A DNA stretch of 64,000 nucleotides, taken from positions 1 to 64,000 of the forward strand of contig CAYJTG010000002.1 of NCBI GenBank assembly GCA_964373255.1, read 5' to 3'. Shown piece after piece: positions 16,853 through 24,708 of this stretch. How positions within the stretch are numbered: position 1 is the first letter of the stretch; the number at the start of each line of letters is the position of its first letter. The position numbers and the translations under genes were made by a program. The notes beneath the pieces are model-generated. The model saw only the letters and a program-made list of their open reading frames with translations, did no database searches and was not told where the DNA came from. Source of the stretch: JACPVU01 sp964373255. Its GTDB lineage: Archaea > Aenigmatarchaeota > Aenigmatarchaeia > GW2011-AR5.

Positions 16853-16890
16853 AAACAGATAGAAGCATCGAAGATGCTTCAGTTTGTCTA
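16853..16890. repeat. Solo hairpin module related to the family A/B/D core
   Basis: AACAGATAGA, stem GAAGCATC-GAA-GATGCTTC, then TCAGTTTGT. The flanks match those around the GACGCAC hairpin in families A, B and D, but the stem has a different, fully self-complementary sequence. It sits upstream of the aEF-1beta start and next to element C2. Confidence 0.6.
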
Positions 16891-16891
16891 A

Positions 16892-16983
16892 CAGTATCTC
16901 CGAAAGTTGGATTACTGCCTGTTGGCAGTAATCCTCTACCGAGGTATACGCCAAGAGGCGTATACCTCACTTTCGGAGATACT
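16892..16983. mobile_element. Y-shaped inverted-repeat element, family C, copy C2
   Basis: A 92-bp copy with the same termini and linker as C1. The second arm reads GAGGTATACGCC-AAGA-GGCGTATACCTC, differing from C1 by paired changes on both sides of the stem. It is flanked by TCTAA direct repeats (16887-16891 and 16985-16989). It is about 60 bp upstream of aEF-1beta. Confidence 0.85.
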
Positions 16984-17057
16984 ATCTAAGGTCTTGGAGA
17001 ACCCTAAAAGAACATCAGATCTCAAAGACCTCGTCTTCAAATATTATTTTATATTAA

Positions 17058-17372
17058 TTATTTTATATTAACCGACTCAAAGAGCTCTCTTGCCGCGCTT
17101 TTGAATTTCTTGCTGGGTTCGGGAGATGTTCTTTCGTTGTGCTCTTTCCAGTACGCCTCTCCCTCGGCAACAGCGGCATCGACCAGTGCATCGCTGGCAT
17201 TCAACTCAGATAATTTGCCGTACGACAAGCGCTTTTCTGCCCTGCTAACGGCCTGTTTTGTAGGGTTGTAAAAGAATTTACCTCTTGGTTGTTTCTTCCA
17301 GATTACTCCTCTGTACTGAATATATATCTGATGGTCGATTTTGTTGTGTATACGGGAATAAAACACTTTCAT
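17058..17372 (-). CDS. Hypothetical protein (104 aa)
   Basis: A basic 104-aa protein starting MKVFYSRIHNKIDHQIYIQY with a C-terminal helical part. I do not recognise it. It has no signal peptide or membrane segment. It interrupts the usual zinc-ribbon/aEF-1beta gene pair and is preceded, 21 bp upstream, by a two-hairpin element also found before the zinc-ribbon gene. It may have arrived with that leader by duplication or transfer. Confidence 0.55.
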   Translation of the reverse strand: MKVFYSRIHNKIDHQIYIQYRGVIWKKQPRGKFFYNPTKQAVSRAEKRLSYGKLSELNASDALVDAAVAEGEAYWKEHNERTSPEPSKKFKSAARELFESVNIK

Positions 17373-17392
17373 AAGTATTACAATAATGTGCT

Positions 17393-17475
17393 ACAAGAAA
17401 TGAACCTGTATACCAAATTCCTTGTGCACAGTACTGTGATCCAAATTTTATATCCTGATTCTTTATTTGGATCAC
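17393..17475 (-). promoter_or_regulatory. Two-hairpin leader element, copy 1
   Basis: An 11-bp stem GTGATCCAAAT/ATTTGGATCAC (17436-17446, 17465-17475), then a weaker ACAAGAA/TTCCTTGT hairpin (17393-17425). Read on the minus strand it ends 20 bp before the ATG of the 104-aa gene. Copy 2 before the next gene has the same layout with a different stem sequence and a shared GATTCTTTA in the loop. Confidence 0.6.
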
Positions 17476-17487
17476 ATTAATTATTTA

Positions 17488-17646
17488 TTACGGCCCTTTG
17501 AAGCCGCATTTTGTGCAGGCGTAGGTTCGGCTATGAAGCCTGCAGCTCTTGCACCGTATTACTTCTGTTTCCAGGCAAGAGGGGCATTTAAACCTGGTAA
17601 AGTTGTCCTCTGACAAAAGGTTGACATTGCACGACGTACATCTCAT
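17488..17646 (-). CDS. Zinc-ribbon protein (COG2888-like), putative RNA-binding
   Basis: The 52-aa product has four CxxC knuckles (RCTSC, KCPSC, RCKSC, ACTKC) in the order and spacing of the small archaeal zinc-ribbon proteins often encoded next to aEF-1beta. The ATG at 17646 is preceded by TAGGAATAAG and a CTATAAATA box. Upstream codons are not part of the family. The precise function is not known; a link to translation is inferred from conserved neighbourhood. Confidence 0.85.
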   Translation of the reverse strand: MRCTSCNVNLLSEDNFTRFKCPSCLETEVIRCKSCRLHSRTYACTKCGFKGP

Positions 17647-17672
17647 ACAAATCTTATTCCTATTTATAGCTC

Positions 17673-17758
17673 TACAAGAAAACAAACAATATATTATTTT
17701 CTTGTGAGCTATATATGAACCAAGCTATAATATTTCCAGATTCTTTACTTGGTTCATA
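17673..17758 (-). promoter_or_regulatory. Two-hairpin leader element, copy 2
   Basis: Stem TATGAACCAAG/CTTGGTTCATA (17714-17724, 17748-17758) and a second hairpin ACAAGAAAA/TTTTCTTGT (17673-17705). On the minus strand it ends 26 bp before the zinc-ribbon start. Compared with copy 1 the stems differ but remain paired. Confidence 0.6.
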
Positions 17759-17813
17759 ATATCTTCTAAATCTTCTATAAAAACCTTTTTAAAGAAAAAT
17801 TAGAATGGATTGC

Positions 17814-17887
17814 GCCCCTGTAGTATAGCTTGGATAGTACATGAGGTTGCGGACCTTATAACCCGGGTTCAAATCCCGGCGGGGGCA
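17814..17887 (+). tRNA. tRNA-Arg (anticodon GCG)
   Basis: A complete cloverleaf without intron: acceptor GCCCCTG/CGGGGGC, D arm GTAT/GTAC, anticodon stem TGAGG/CCTTA with loop TTGCGGA giving anticodon GCG, T arm CCGGG/CCCGG with TTCAAAT, discriminator A. CCA is not encoded. Its last 19 bases also encode the end of the flippase-like gene on the other strand. Confidence 0.92.
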
Positions 17888-18900
17888 CTACGTCTGATTT
17901 TAGGCTTGCTTGCGCGCACCTTCTTTCCTATATCTTTTATCGATGCGAGGTCACCGCCTCTTTTCAGTGCATAAACGCTTAGTACGCCAATGATAAGCGT
18001 AAACCAGAATGATGCAAACCTGTCCAGGATGACGGCTGAGGTTGCTACCGACTGTGAGATTCCGAAAAACGTTATGGCTGTTATTGCACCGAACTCAAGG
18101 AGGCCAAGACCGCCCGGAAGCCACGGTAAAAACATAAGAACAAGGATTACAGACCATATTATTAAAACCATGTTCAATGGGAGAAAAATGTCCAGGGCAA
18201 GAAATACCACAAAGAGCCGCAGGAACTCAAAAATCTTTGTCAGCGCAGTTATGAAAACTATCTTGCACATCATTCTCTTGTTTTTGATCATCAGGTTCAA
18301 GGCACTATAAAACATTTTTGCGTAATCCTTTTCCTCGACGTTCTGAAACCTTGCAATCTTTCTTGTGATCCACTCAACTATTTTCCTCAGCCACCGTGGC
18401 GTAAGAAGTATTTTCATAACAAACAAAATCACGAGAAAGGAGACCACAAGAAACGCTATAAATATTGAGGATACCTGGGCTCCCAGATCGCCTGCGAAAA
18501 ACAAAAGCGTGAAAAATACCACAAAGAGTGAGACGATTATATCGACGATGCTGTCTATAGATATGGCCGCAGTGGCATTCGGCGTTCCGACATTTTCCTT
18601 AAGCAGATATATTTTGAGGGGCTCGCCGCCTATCTTTGCGATTGGCGTTATCAGGCTCACAAAAAGACCGGCCATCGTGATCTTGAAAGTCCGCCAGAAC
18701 GTGATGTACCCGCGTTCCCTTATAAGAATGAACGATCTTACGCTGAGAAGGACAAGCGTTAAAAGCTGTATGAGTATCGCAACAAAAAAAAGTGTCGTGT
18801 TGCTTGAAGACAAGGTCGTTATGAACTCCTGGAAACCGAAATAGTTAACCACACCTACGGCAAGCAGAACGCCTATGATAAAAAACAGGAACATCTTCAT
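17869..18900 (-). CDS. Flippase-like membrane protein (LPG synthase TM / UPF0104 family)
   Basis: A 343-aa polytopic membrane protein with about eight spans matching the LPG_synthase_TM (UPF0104) family, whose archaeal members are suspected lipid or lipid-linked glycan flippases. Typical pieces are RGYITFWRTFKITMAGLFVSLITPIAKIGGEPLKIYLL near residues 40-80 and LPWLPGGLGLLEFGAI near 265. The last codons lie within the tRNA-Arg gene on the opposite strand. It is divergent from a GT2 gene across element B3, suggesting joint work in glycolipid assembly. Confidence 0.82.
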   Translation of the reverse strand: MKMFLFFIIGVLLAVGVVNYFGFQEFITTLSSSNTTLFFVAILIQLLTLVLLSVRSFILIRERGYITFWRTFKITMAGLFVSLITPIAKIGGEPLKIYLLKENVGTPNATAAISIDSIVDIIVSLFVVFFTLLFFAGDLGAQVSSIFIAFLVVSFLVILFVMKILLTPRWLRKIVEWITRKIARFQNVEEKDYAKMFYSALNLMIKNKRMMCKIVFITALTKIFEFLRLFVVFLALDIFLPLNMVLIIWSVILVLMFLPWLPGGLGLLEFGAITAITFFGISQSVATSAVILDRFASFWFTLIIGVLSVYALKRGGDLASIKDIGKKVRASKPKIRRSAPAGI

Positions 18901-18921
18901 ATTTTTTCATCTCATTCTTGC

Positions 18922-19041
18922 GACTGTGTCAACTTAACGGTTGTTGAAACAAACTGACGCACTAAAGTGCGTCTATCTGCTTTGGCAACAACCTTTTCTG
19001 GGTGGTTAGCAACAGCTAACCACCCTTAAGTTGACACAGTC
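18922..19041. mobile_element. Y-shaped inverted-repeat element, family B, copy B3
   Basis: A 120-bp copy in B1 orientation. The outermost bases differ (GACTGTGTCAACTTAA and TTAAGTTGACACAGTC) but both sides change together so that pairing is kept. Flanks share ATTCTTGC (18914-18921, 19043-19050). It fills the gap between two divergent genes. Confidence 0.9.
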
Positions 19042-19111
19042 AATTCTTGCTTTCAATAGTATAGCAGTTAGTTTAATAAGCCTATCTGCAAAATTACATC
19101 AAGACGTTACT

Positions 19112-19831
19112 ATGAAAAACAAAATATCCGTCGTGATACCAGCCCTCAATGAGGAAAAATACATTGAGCCGACGCTCTTTCATATAAAAAGGCTCAGGCC
19201 GTTTGAGATAATCGTGGCTGATTCCTGTTCGACAGACAAGACTGCATCAATAGCAAAAAAATACGGGTGCAGGGTCGTCAAGGCGACACCAGGCGCAGCG
19301 TCCTTCGGCAGGAATGCAGGCGCAAAGGCCGCAAGGGGGGATATAATTTTGTTCATCGATGCCGACACCATAGTTTTTCCCACCATTCTTGACGTCGTAG
19401 ACAGGAATTTCAGCAAAGACAAAAATCTCGTCGGATTGACGTGCCCTATATACGCATTCACAAATTCATGGAAGGAGCAGGTCGTATACAACATGAGCAA
19501 CAACCTTGTCGAGCTGCTCACGAACTACCTGAAGAAGCCGCACGCGCCCGGCATATGCATCGCAGCCCGAAAAGACGCTTACAACGCTGCTGGCGGGTTC
19601 AACGAAAAGCTAAAAGTCATGGAAGACCACGAGTTTGCGTTAAGCTTGGGGAAGATAGGAAAATTCAAGTTCTGCAAGGACACGTGCGTCTTTACATCGA
19701 CAAGGCGCATGGATGAATGGGGTGGGTGGGGCCTTATAAAGCGCTACTCAAAAATTTACCTGAAATACTTTCTGAACAAGAACAAGTTCTACAAGGACGT
19801 GTCGAAGATCGAATATGGAGCAATAAGATGA
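19112..19831 (+). CDS. Family 2 glycosyltransferase
   Basis: The 239-aa product is a soluble-type GT2 enzyme: KISVVIPALNEEKYI, ADSCSTDKT, FIDADT (metal-binding DxD), and EDHEFALSLG as the acid region. No membrane span is predicted with confidence. The ATG at 19112 begins the conserved strand; the frame upstream crosses element B3 flank. It ends in a run of three tandem ATGAACATAG units that lead into the next gene. Sugar and acceptor cannot be told. Confidence 0.83.
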   Translation: MKNKISVVIPALNEEKYIEPTLFHIKRLRPFEIIVADSCSTDKTASIAKKYGCRVVKATPGAASFGRNAGAKAARGDIILFIDADTIVFPTILDVVDRNFSKDKNLVGLTCPIYAFTNSWKEQVVYNMSNNLVELLTNYLKKPHAPGICIAARKDAYNAAGGFNEKLKVMEDHEFALSLGKIGKFKFCKDTCVFTSTRRMDEWGGWGLIKRYSKIYLKYFLNKNKFYKDVSKIEYGAIR

Positions 19832-19847
19832 ACATAGATGAACATAG

Positions 19848-20702
19848 ATGAACATAATAAAAATTCTTGTAAGGCTTACTAGAGTAGACGACTGGATGTA
19901 CTACATCGGGGTTGCCATCTTTGGGTTCTTTCTGTCTGTGCCGGATAATTATGGATCTCTGATACCTGTTTTGGCCGTGCTTGCGCTAACCGCAGCATTT
20001 GGGTTTTCTATTAACGATTACTTTGACGCGCGATTTGACAAATTAAAAACCGAGACAAAAAATGTAATATCTTTGGGTATTGTGAAAAAGCGCACAGCAG
20101 GCGCATTTTGCACACTTATTTCAATACTGATGTTTACGATAGGCGCCTTATTTCTTACTTTGCAGACGTTTATTCTAGTAACTATTCTTTATTTTATATT
20201 CTACGCCTATTCATCACCGCCTTTCCGACTAAAAGAGAAAGGCGTTCCAGGACTGCTTTCTCACGGCGCATTCATTGCACTTTTTATTCTCATACCTTAT
20301 ACTACCAATTCAGGAATCGACCTGAAAATAATTATGTTCACTATCGTCATATTCATTTTGTCAATTGTCGTGGACTTGACACAGGAAATAAGGGACATGG
20401 GTGCCGACAAGAAGTCCGGCTTCAAAACAGTTCCAGTATCGATAGGGTACGAAAAAACGTTCAGCCTTATAAAATTTCTCTCGGTCTCATCATTCTGCAT
20501 TTTTATCATTGCGGTCCTTGTCTACATGCCCCTCTACGCATTAGTGCTGATGACAGGCTCTATATTTTATCTCAGGGTTTTGTTTGGCAAGACAAATTCT
20601 GACAGCTTCTTTCGTGAAAGCATAAATGCCTGGAGAAAAGGCGTTGTAATAACTGTTATAATTGGACTTATTTTGCTGCCATTTTACATTGGATGGATAT
20701 AA
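19848..20702 (+). CDS. UbiA-family prenyltransferase
   Basis: The 284-aa product has eight or nine membrane spans and both aspartate motifs of UbiA enzymes: INDYFDARFDKLKTETKN near residue 60 and DLTQEIRDMGADKKSGFKT near 185. These bind the Mg-diphosphate of the prenyl donor. The neighbour carS suggests digeranylgeranylglyceryl phosphate synthase, a step of archaeal lipid synthesis, but other prenyl acceptors are possible. The third of three tandem in-register ATGs (19848) gives the family-like N-terminus. Confidence 0.82.
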   Translation: MNIIKILVRLTRVDDWMYYIGVAIFGFFLSVPDNYGSLIPVLAVLALTAAFGFSINDYFDARFDKLKTETKNVISLGIVKKRTAGAFCTLISILMFTIGALFLTLQTFILVTILYFIFYAYSSPPFRLKEKGVPGLLSHGAFIALFILIPYTTNSGIDLKIIMFTIVIFILSIVVDLTQEIRDMGADKKSGFKTVPVSIGYEKTFSLIKFLSVSSFCIFIIAVLVYMPLYALVLMTGSIFYLRVLFGKTNSDSFFRESINAWRKGVVITVIIGLILLPFYIGWI

Positions 20703-20725
20703 AAATTTTTATCGCGCTCGAACAT

Positions 20726-20938
20726 GATTGAATTCCATATTCGTATGATGATGGTCGACGTAGACATATACGTCTGTTGACGTATATCTGTGGAAAGCGA
20801 AGCTTTCCAAGAGTTCAGAAAACTTCGTTTTCTGCAACTGTCAGCTAGAGGCATTGTCTGAACCGTTAGACGCACTTCGTGCGTCAGTTTGTTTCAATGC
20901 CTCTCACGTCGACCATCATACTTTAATGGAATTCAATC
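20726..20938. mobile_element. Y-shaped inverted-repeat element, family A, copy A3
   Basis: A 213-bp copy of the long class, like A1, with the extra two-hairpin module. The termini are the 13-bp GATTGAATTCCAT repeat. The flanks CTCGAACAT (20717-20725) and CTCGGACAT (20939-20947) match at eight of nine positions. It lies between the UbiA-type gene and carS, 36 bp before the carS start. Confidence 0.93.
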
Positions 20939-20974
20939 CTCGGACATTTATACTTTACCCCCAAAGATTTAGCC

Positions 20975-21496
20975 ATGAGCGTGGTTTTGGTACTGTTGCA
21001 GGCGCTGTGGTTCATCTGGCCTGCATACTGCGCAAATGCATTCCCGACCGTAGTCAGGGGCAAGATACCTGTTGACCGTGGAAGGTTTTTTGGCAAGAGC
21101 AGGGTATTGGGCAGCAGCAAAACAGTAGAAGGAACAATAGCAGGCATTTTGTTTGGAATAATTATCGGTTCTATTCAAATGAACTTATACAGCACGGTAC
21201 CTTCTTCTTACGGGCTCTTTCAATTCTCATTTCCCGCCGTGATTTTATTAAGCGTAGGCGCGCTTGTTGGCGACATGGCAGGCTCATTCATAAAGAGGAG
21301 AATAGGAGTCAAGCCTGGCGAGCCTGCTGTTTTGATGGACCAGCTTGGATTTCTTGTATTTGCAATTCTGTTTGCGGGCGTTCTATATTTTCCGCCTCTT
21401 TACACGATACTTGTCCTGATCGTTATTACGCCCGTTATCCATACCGGGACGAATGTTGTAGCTTATTCGCTGAAGCTGAAAAAGCATCCGTGGTAA
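20975..21496 (+). CDS. carS: CDP-archaeol synthase
   Basis: CarS activates unsaturated archaetidic acid with CTP, giving CDP-archaeol for polar lipid synthesis. The 173-aa membrane protein carries the family signatures: WPAYCANAFPTVVRGKIPVD, GRFFGKSRVLGSSKTVEG, GDMAGSFIKRR and the C-terminal HTGTNVVAYSLKLK. Length is normal. A TTTATACTTT box at about 20946 lies between element A3 and the start, so the native promoter appears intact. The 3' end meets that of the VTT-domain gene. Confidence 0.93.
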   Translation: MSVVLVLLQALWFIWPAYCANAFPTVVRGKIPVDRGRFFGKSRVLGSSKTVEGTIAGILFGIIIGSIQMNLYSTVPSSYGLFQFSFPAVILLSVGALVGDMAGSFIKRRIGVKPGEPAVLMDQLGFLVFAILFAGVLYFPPLYTILVLIVITPVIHTGTNVVAYSLKLKKHPW

Positions 21497-21499
21497 ACG

Positions 21500-21997
21500 T
21501 CAGAAAAGGCTGAGTGTGAACAAGCCAAAAAGCCCTACGTACGCAAGAAAGAGGCCGAGAATAATCTTCCCTAGCAACAGCGGTATAAAGAATTTTTTTA
21601 AGTCATACTTTATTGCGCCACAGAATAATCCAATGATATCGTCGGGTAATGGAGTTGCTGCAAAGATAAATATTATAACCGGCCCGTATTTTTTGTGGAA
21701 CCATTTTTTGATCGTGCCTGCCCATTTCTTTTCTGTGTCTGACCTATTTTTTCTCAATTTTTTGTGGCCCATGTGAAGTCCGTAGCCAATTGCATAACTT
21801 ACAAGCTCCCCGAGGGCTGATCCAAGGCCTGCCACAACGCCTACGAGGAATGGATTAAGAAGGGCGCCACCGGCAACAGCAAACAAGAACGAAGGCAGCG
21901 GCAGGAATACCGACGCGGATCCTATGAATGACGCAATAAAAACTCCAAGGTAACCGAATGTATTGACAAGCCCTATAAAAAATGCTGCGTCGATCAT
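21500..21997 (-). CDS. DedA/VTT-domain (SNARE-associated) membrane protein
   Basis: A 165-aa membrane protein of the VTT/DedA superfamily, whose members move lipids across membranes or support membrane homeostasis. Seen: FIASFIGSASVFLPLPSFLF near residue 20, GSALGELVSYAIGYGLH, and FAATPLPDDIIGLFCGAIKYD, the family's re-entrant region. It is divergent from pth2 with about 58 bp between the starts. Confidence 0.82.
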   Translation of the reverse strand: MIDAAFFIGLVNTFGYLGVFIASFIGSASVFLPLPSFLFAVAGGALLNPFLVGVVAGLGSALGELVSYAIGYGLHMGHKKLRKNRSDTEKKWAGTIKKWFHKKYGPVIIFIFAATPLPDDIIGLFCGAIKYDLKKFFIPLLLGKIILGLFLAYVGLFGLFTLSLF

Positions 21998-22055
21998 GCT
22001 TTTAATTTTGTCAGAATACTTAAATTCGCAAAGGTATCATAATATCTGTATCACT

Positions 22056-22397
22056 ATGTACAAACAAATCATAATCGTAAGAAACGACCTCAAGATGGGC
22101 AAAGGCAAGATAGCTGCGCAGTGCGCGCATGCCTCTGTTTCTGTGCTGGACAAGGCAAAAAAAACTGTTGTCGATGCATGGAAAGAAAGCGGCCAGAAAA
22201 AAGTCGTCCTGAAGGTAAAGGATCTTGAAGAACTCATGAAAATAAAAAAAGAGTGCAGCAGCGCAAAAATTCCTACATCACTGATCACAGACGCCGGCCT
22301 CACACAGCTGGAGCCTGGGACGATAACGGTTATGGCGATAGGGCCTGACGAAGAGAAAAGGATAAACAAAATAACAGGGCATTTAAAAATATTGTAG
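22056..22397 (+). CDS. pth2: Peptidyl-tRNA hydrolase, archaeal type
   Basis: Pth2 recycles peptidyl-tRNA. The 113-aa product has the family's compact fold: KQIIIVRNDLKMGKGKIAAQ followed by CAHASVSV (catalytic region), a Lys-rich helix, LITDAGLTQLEPGT and VMAIGPDEEKRIN near the end. ATG 22056 begins the conserved first strand. It is followed 10 bp later by truD. Confidence 0.96.
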   Translation: MYKQIIIVRNDLKMGKGKIAAQCAHASVSVLDKAKKTVVDAWKESGQKKVVLKVKDLEELMKIKKECSSAKIPTSLITDAGLTQLEPGTITVMAIGPDEEKRINKITGHLKIL

Positions 22398-22407
22398 ATT
22401 GTTGATA

Positions 22408-23394
22408 ATGAAACGTATCAAATACTATTTCTGGGATAAGCAAAAGGGTGCAGGAGGCACAATAGAAACGCCTGAGGATTTTGGCGTGGAAGAGGTTATA
22501 GACAGGAAGTTTCTACAGAGGTTTGAAAGGACAAAAGGTGGTGTAAGCACTGTAAAAGGCCCGTATTCACTATGCCTATTGACCAAGAGAAACGCAACAA
22601 CACTTTCGGCTATAAATAAAATTTGCAAGAAACTAAATATCAAAAAAATCGACATAGGCTACGCGGGCCTGAAGGACAAGTTTGCTGTGACAAAACAATA
22701 CGTGACGATAAAAAATGTTCAAGTAGACAGCATCAAACTAGACGGAATAGAACTGAAAGAAATCCGCAAGACAAACAGGCACATAGGCGTCGGCGACCTG
22801 ACCGGCAATAAATTTGCAATAAAACTTCATGATTGCAGAAATTTGGAGATAAAGACAATAGCGAAAAACGTGGAAAAATATGGGCTTCCGAACTATTTTG
22901 GCCCGCAAAGGTTTGGAAAATATTGCAATAACCACACAATCGGAAGGCTCATTGTAAAAAGAAGATTTTCAGAAGCGCTAAAATTGATTAATGCGAACTA
23001 TCTGAAAGATTCTTATGGTATCAGCGGCGTTGAAAAAAGGAAAATCAAATTTTTTATCAACGCATACCAGTCGTGGATATTTAATGAAGCGCTAAAAACG
23101 TATATGAAACACGACAAAAAATCCTTCTTCGGCGCGGTTTCTTTATTTGGCTATACGACAAAACTTACGAACAATCCTATCGACAAAATAACAGCGCGCA
23201 TAGCAAAGAAAGAATGCATTGCGCAGAAGGATTTTCGTATAGATGAATTGCGGATCTGCTGCACTGGTGGCGTGAGGGATGCTTTCGTAAACGTTTCAGA
23301 TTTAAGGTACGATAAATCTGGAAATAATATGCTGCTGCACTTCACGCTTCCAAAAGGAAGCTACGCAACTGTTTTGCTGAAGTATCTAGAATGA
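22408..23394 (+). CDS. truD: tRNA pseudouridine(13) synthase TruD
   Basis: TruD makes pseudouridine 13 in tRNA. The 328-aa product has IETPEDFGVEEV near the start, GYAGLKDKFAVTKQYVTIK with the catalytic aspartate near residue 78, GNKFAIKL, NYFGPQRFG, and a C-terminal SYATVLLKYLE. It is somewhat short for an archaeal member, so the insertion domain is reduced. It forms a likely operon with pth2; both act on tRNA. Confidence 0.95.
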   Translation: MKRIKYYFWDKQKGAGGTIETPEDFGVEEVIDRKFLQRFERTKGGVSTVKGPYSLCLLTKRNATTLSAINKICKKLNIKKIDIGYAGLKDKFAVTKQYVTIKNVQVDSIKLDGIELKEIRKTNRHIGVGDLTGNKFAIKLHDCRNLEIKTIAKNVEKYGLPNYFGPQRFGKYCNNHTIGRLIVKRRFSEALKLINANYLKDSYGISGVEKRKIKFFINAYQSWIFNEALKTYMKHDKKSFFGAVSLFGYTTKLTNNPIDKITARIAKKECIAQKDFRIDELRICCTGGVRDAFVNVSDLRYDKSGNNMLLHFTLPKGSYATVLLKYLE

Positions 23395-23403
23395 CTGTAT
23401 TTT

Positions 23404-23566
23404 AGCTCTGTAGAAATGCTCGATAAAGAGCATCGACGTAGACCTATACGTCTCTTGACGTATGGGTCAGCTAGAGGCATTGAAACAAACTGACGCACGA
23501 AGTGCGTCTATCTGTTCGGACAATGCCTCTCACGTCGATGCTCTTGCATAGGTTTTCTACAGAGCA
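23404..23566. mobile_element. Y-shaped inverted-repeat element, family D, copy D1
   Basis: A 163-bp element with termini GCTCTGTAGAAA and TTTTCTACAGAGC. The outer stem GAGCATCGACGT/ACGTCGATGCTC leads to arms GACCTATACGTC-TCTT-GACGTATGGGTC and GAGGCATTG..CAATGCCTC, linked by AGCTA as in family A. Flanked by TGTATTTT (23396-23403 and 23567-23574). Confidence 0.92.
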
Positions 23567-23609
23567 TGTATTTTCATTCTATAAGTGCTTTTAATTCGAT
23601 GATTATCTA

Positions 23610-24251
23610 ATGGAAAAAGCAACGATTGTTTTGCCAGCCTACAACGAAGAAAAGAAAATAGGGCACGTGCTCAAGAACATAGTGTCGTTGGACAACTACG
23701 ATATCATAGTTGTGGATGACGGCTCTACGGATAGGACAGCAGATGTGTCAAAAAAGTACGCCCGTGTCATAAGTCTGAAAAGAAACATGGGAAAGGGCTA
23801 CGCATGCAGGATTGGTGCTGACAATGCAAAATTCCAGAATCTTGTTTTCATCGATTCCGACGGGCAGCTGTCACCAAACAATATATCTAAATTTCTGGTC
23901 AAGCTTCGTGATTCCGACCTTGTTGTAGGGAAGAGAACAATAAAAGCCATACCGATCCAGAGAAAATTTGCCAACAGGTTTGCTAATTCTCTGGTAAGAA
24001 GAATAACAAAATCAGACCTCGGGGATTCCCTGTGCGGCCTGAGGGCTATAAGGAAAAAGGATTTTGAGGCGCTGGACCTGCGCAAAAACAGGTATGAATT
24101 CGAGTCTGAAATGCTGATAAAAGCTGCAAAAAAGAACATGAAAATAGAGCACGTGCCTGTGGACGTTAGCTACAAAGACTACAGCGGCATGCCAATTACG
24201 CAGAGCCTGAGGGTCGCTTTCTACCTCATCAAAGAATATTTGAAACGGTGA
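23610..24251 (+). CDS. Dolichol-phosphate mannosyltransferase-like GT2
   Basis: The 213-aa product resembles the soluble catalytic part of dolichol-phosphate mannose synthases: ATIVLPAYNEEKKIGHVL, VVDDGSTDRTADV, KRNMGKGYACRIGAD, FIDSDGQLSP (DxD), and SLCGLRAIRKKDF. Such enzymes charge a polyprenyl phosphate with a sugar for protein glycosylation. No C-terminal membrane spans are present. The following gene begins 4 bp later, and STT3-like proteins follow, in keeping with a glycosylation role. Confidence 0.85.
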   Translation: MEKATIVLPAYNEEKKIGHVLKNIVSLDNYDIIVVDDGSTDRTADVSKKYARVISLKRNMGKGYACRIGADNAKFQNLVFIDSDGQLSPNNISKFLVKLRDSDLVVGKRTIKAIPIQRKFANRFANSLVRRITKSDLGDSLCGLRAIRKKDFEALDLRKNRYEFESEMLIKAAKKNMKIEHVPVDVSYKDYSGMPITQSLRVAFYLIKEYLKR

Positions 24252-24255
24252 ATAT

Positions 24256-24702
24256 ATGGTAAATGATATTATAGTCATTCTGCTTGCCGCCGTCCCTGGC
24301 ATAGAGGCAATGTGGTCGAGCGCGTACCTCATATGCAGCAATGCCGTGCATCTTGTGCCATTGGCAATAATAATGAATTTTCTTGCCGTCATGGCTTTTA
24401 TAAAAATAATCGATAACTACAAGCTTCCTGTGAAAGTCGAGAACTTTATAGAGCGAAGGGTAAACAGCAGGATAAAAAAATTCGAGAAGTGGTTCTCAAA
24501 ATACGGATACGTCGTTCTTCTGATACTCATAGGCCTCCCGCTGAGCGGCGTAGGCTCTTACACGGGTGCATTCATCGGCCGCGTATTGGGTCTCAAAAAG
24601 CATGTCTTTTATCTCTGCGTATTCCTTGGCATTTCTTTTTCTGTGACGTTCGCGTTCCTGATAGCGCACGGAATAAATATATTAGGCATAACGTGCGTGT
24701 AA
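24256..24702 (+). CDS. Small multidrug-export-type membrane protein (COG2426/PF06695-like)
   Basis: A 148-aa membrane protein with about four spans and the family's signature pieces AAVPGIEAMWSSAYLI near residue 12 and IGLPLSGVGSYTGAFIGRVLGL near 92. The family name implies export but the function is not established. It is translationally coupled to the preceding glycosyltransferase through GGTGAATATATGG. Confidence 0.78.
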   Translation: MVNDIIVILLAAVPGIEAMWSSAYLICSNAVHLVPLAIIMNFLAVMAFIKIIDNYKLPVKVENFIERRVNSRIKKFEKWFSKYGYVVLLILIGLPLSGVGSYTGAFIGRVLGLKKHVFYLCVFLGISFSVTFAFLIAHGINILGITCV

Positions 24703-24708
24703 ATTTTA

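Noticed and set aside
16853..16890. A box C/D or kink-turn RNA in the shared hairpin module
   Set aside because: CTGA occurs on one strand but a matching C box (RTGATGA) does not, so the k-turn cannot be drawn.
17426..17437. CACAGTACTGTG palindrome as a separate operator
   Set aside because: It overlaps the junction of the two hairpins in leader copy 1 and is absent from copy 2, so it gives no independent support.
20684..20875. Short open frames inside family A and D elements (for example those reading VQTMPLAD)
   Set aside because: They come from the arm sequences, differ in length and frame between copies, lack ribosome sites and change where stems covary; not supported as genes, apart from the in-frame fusion at 62.6 kb.
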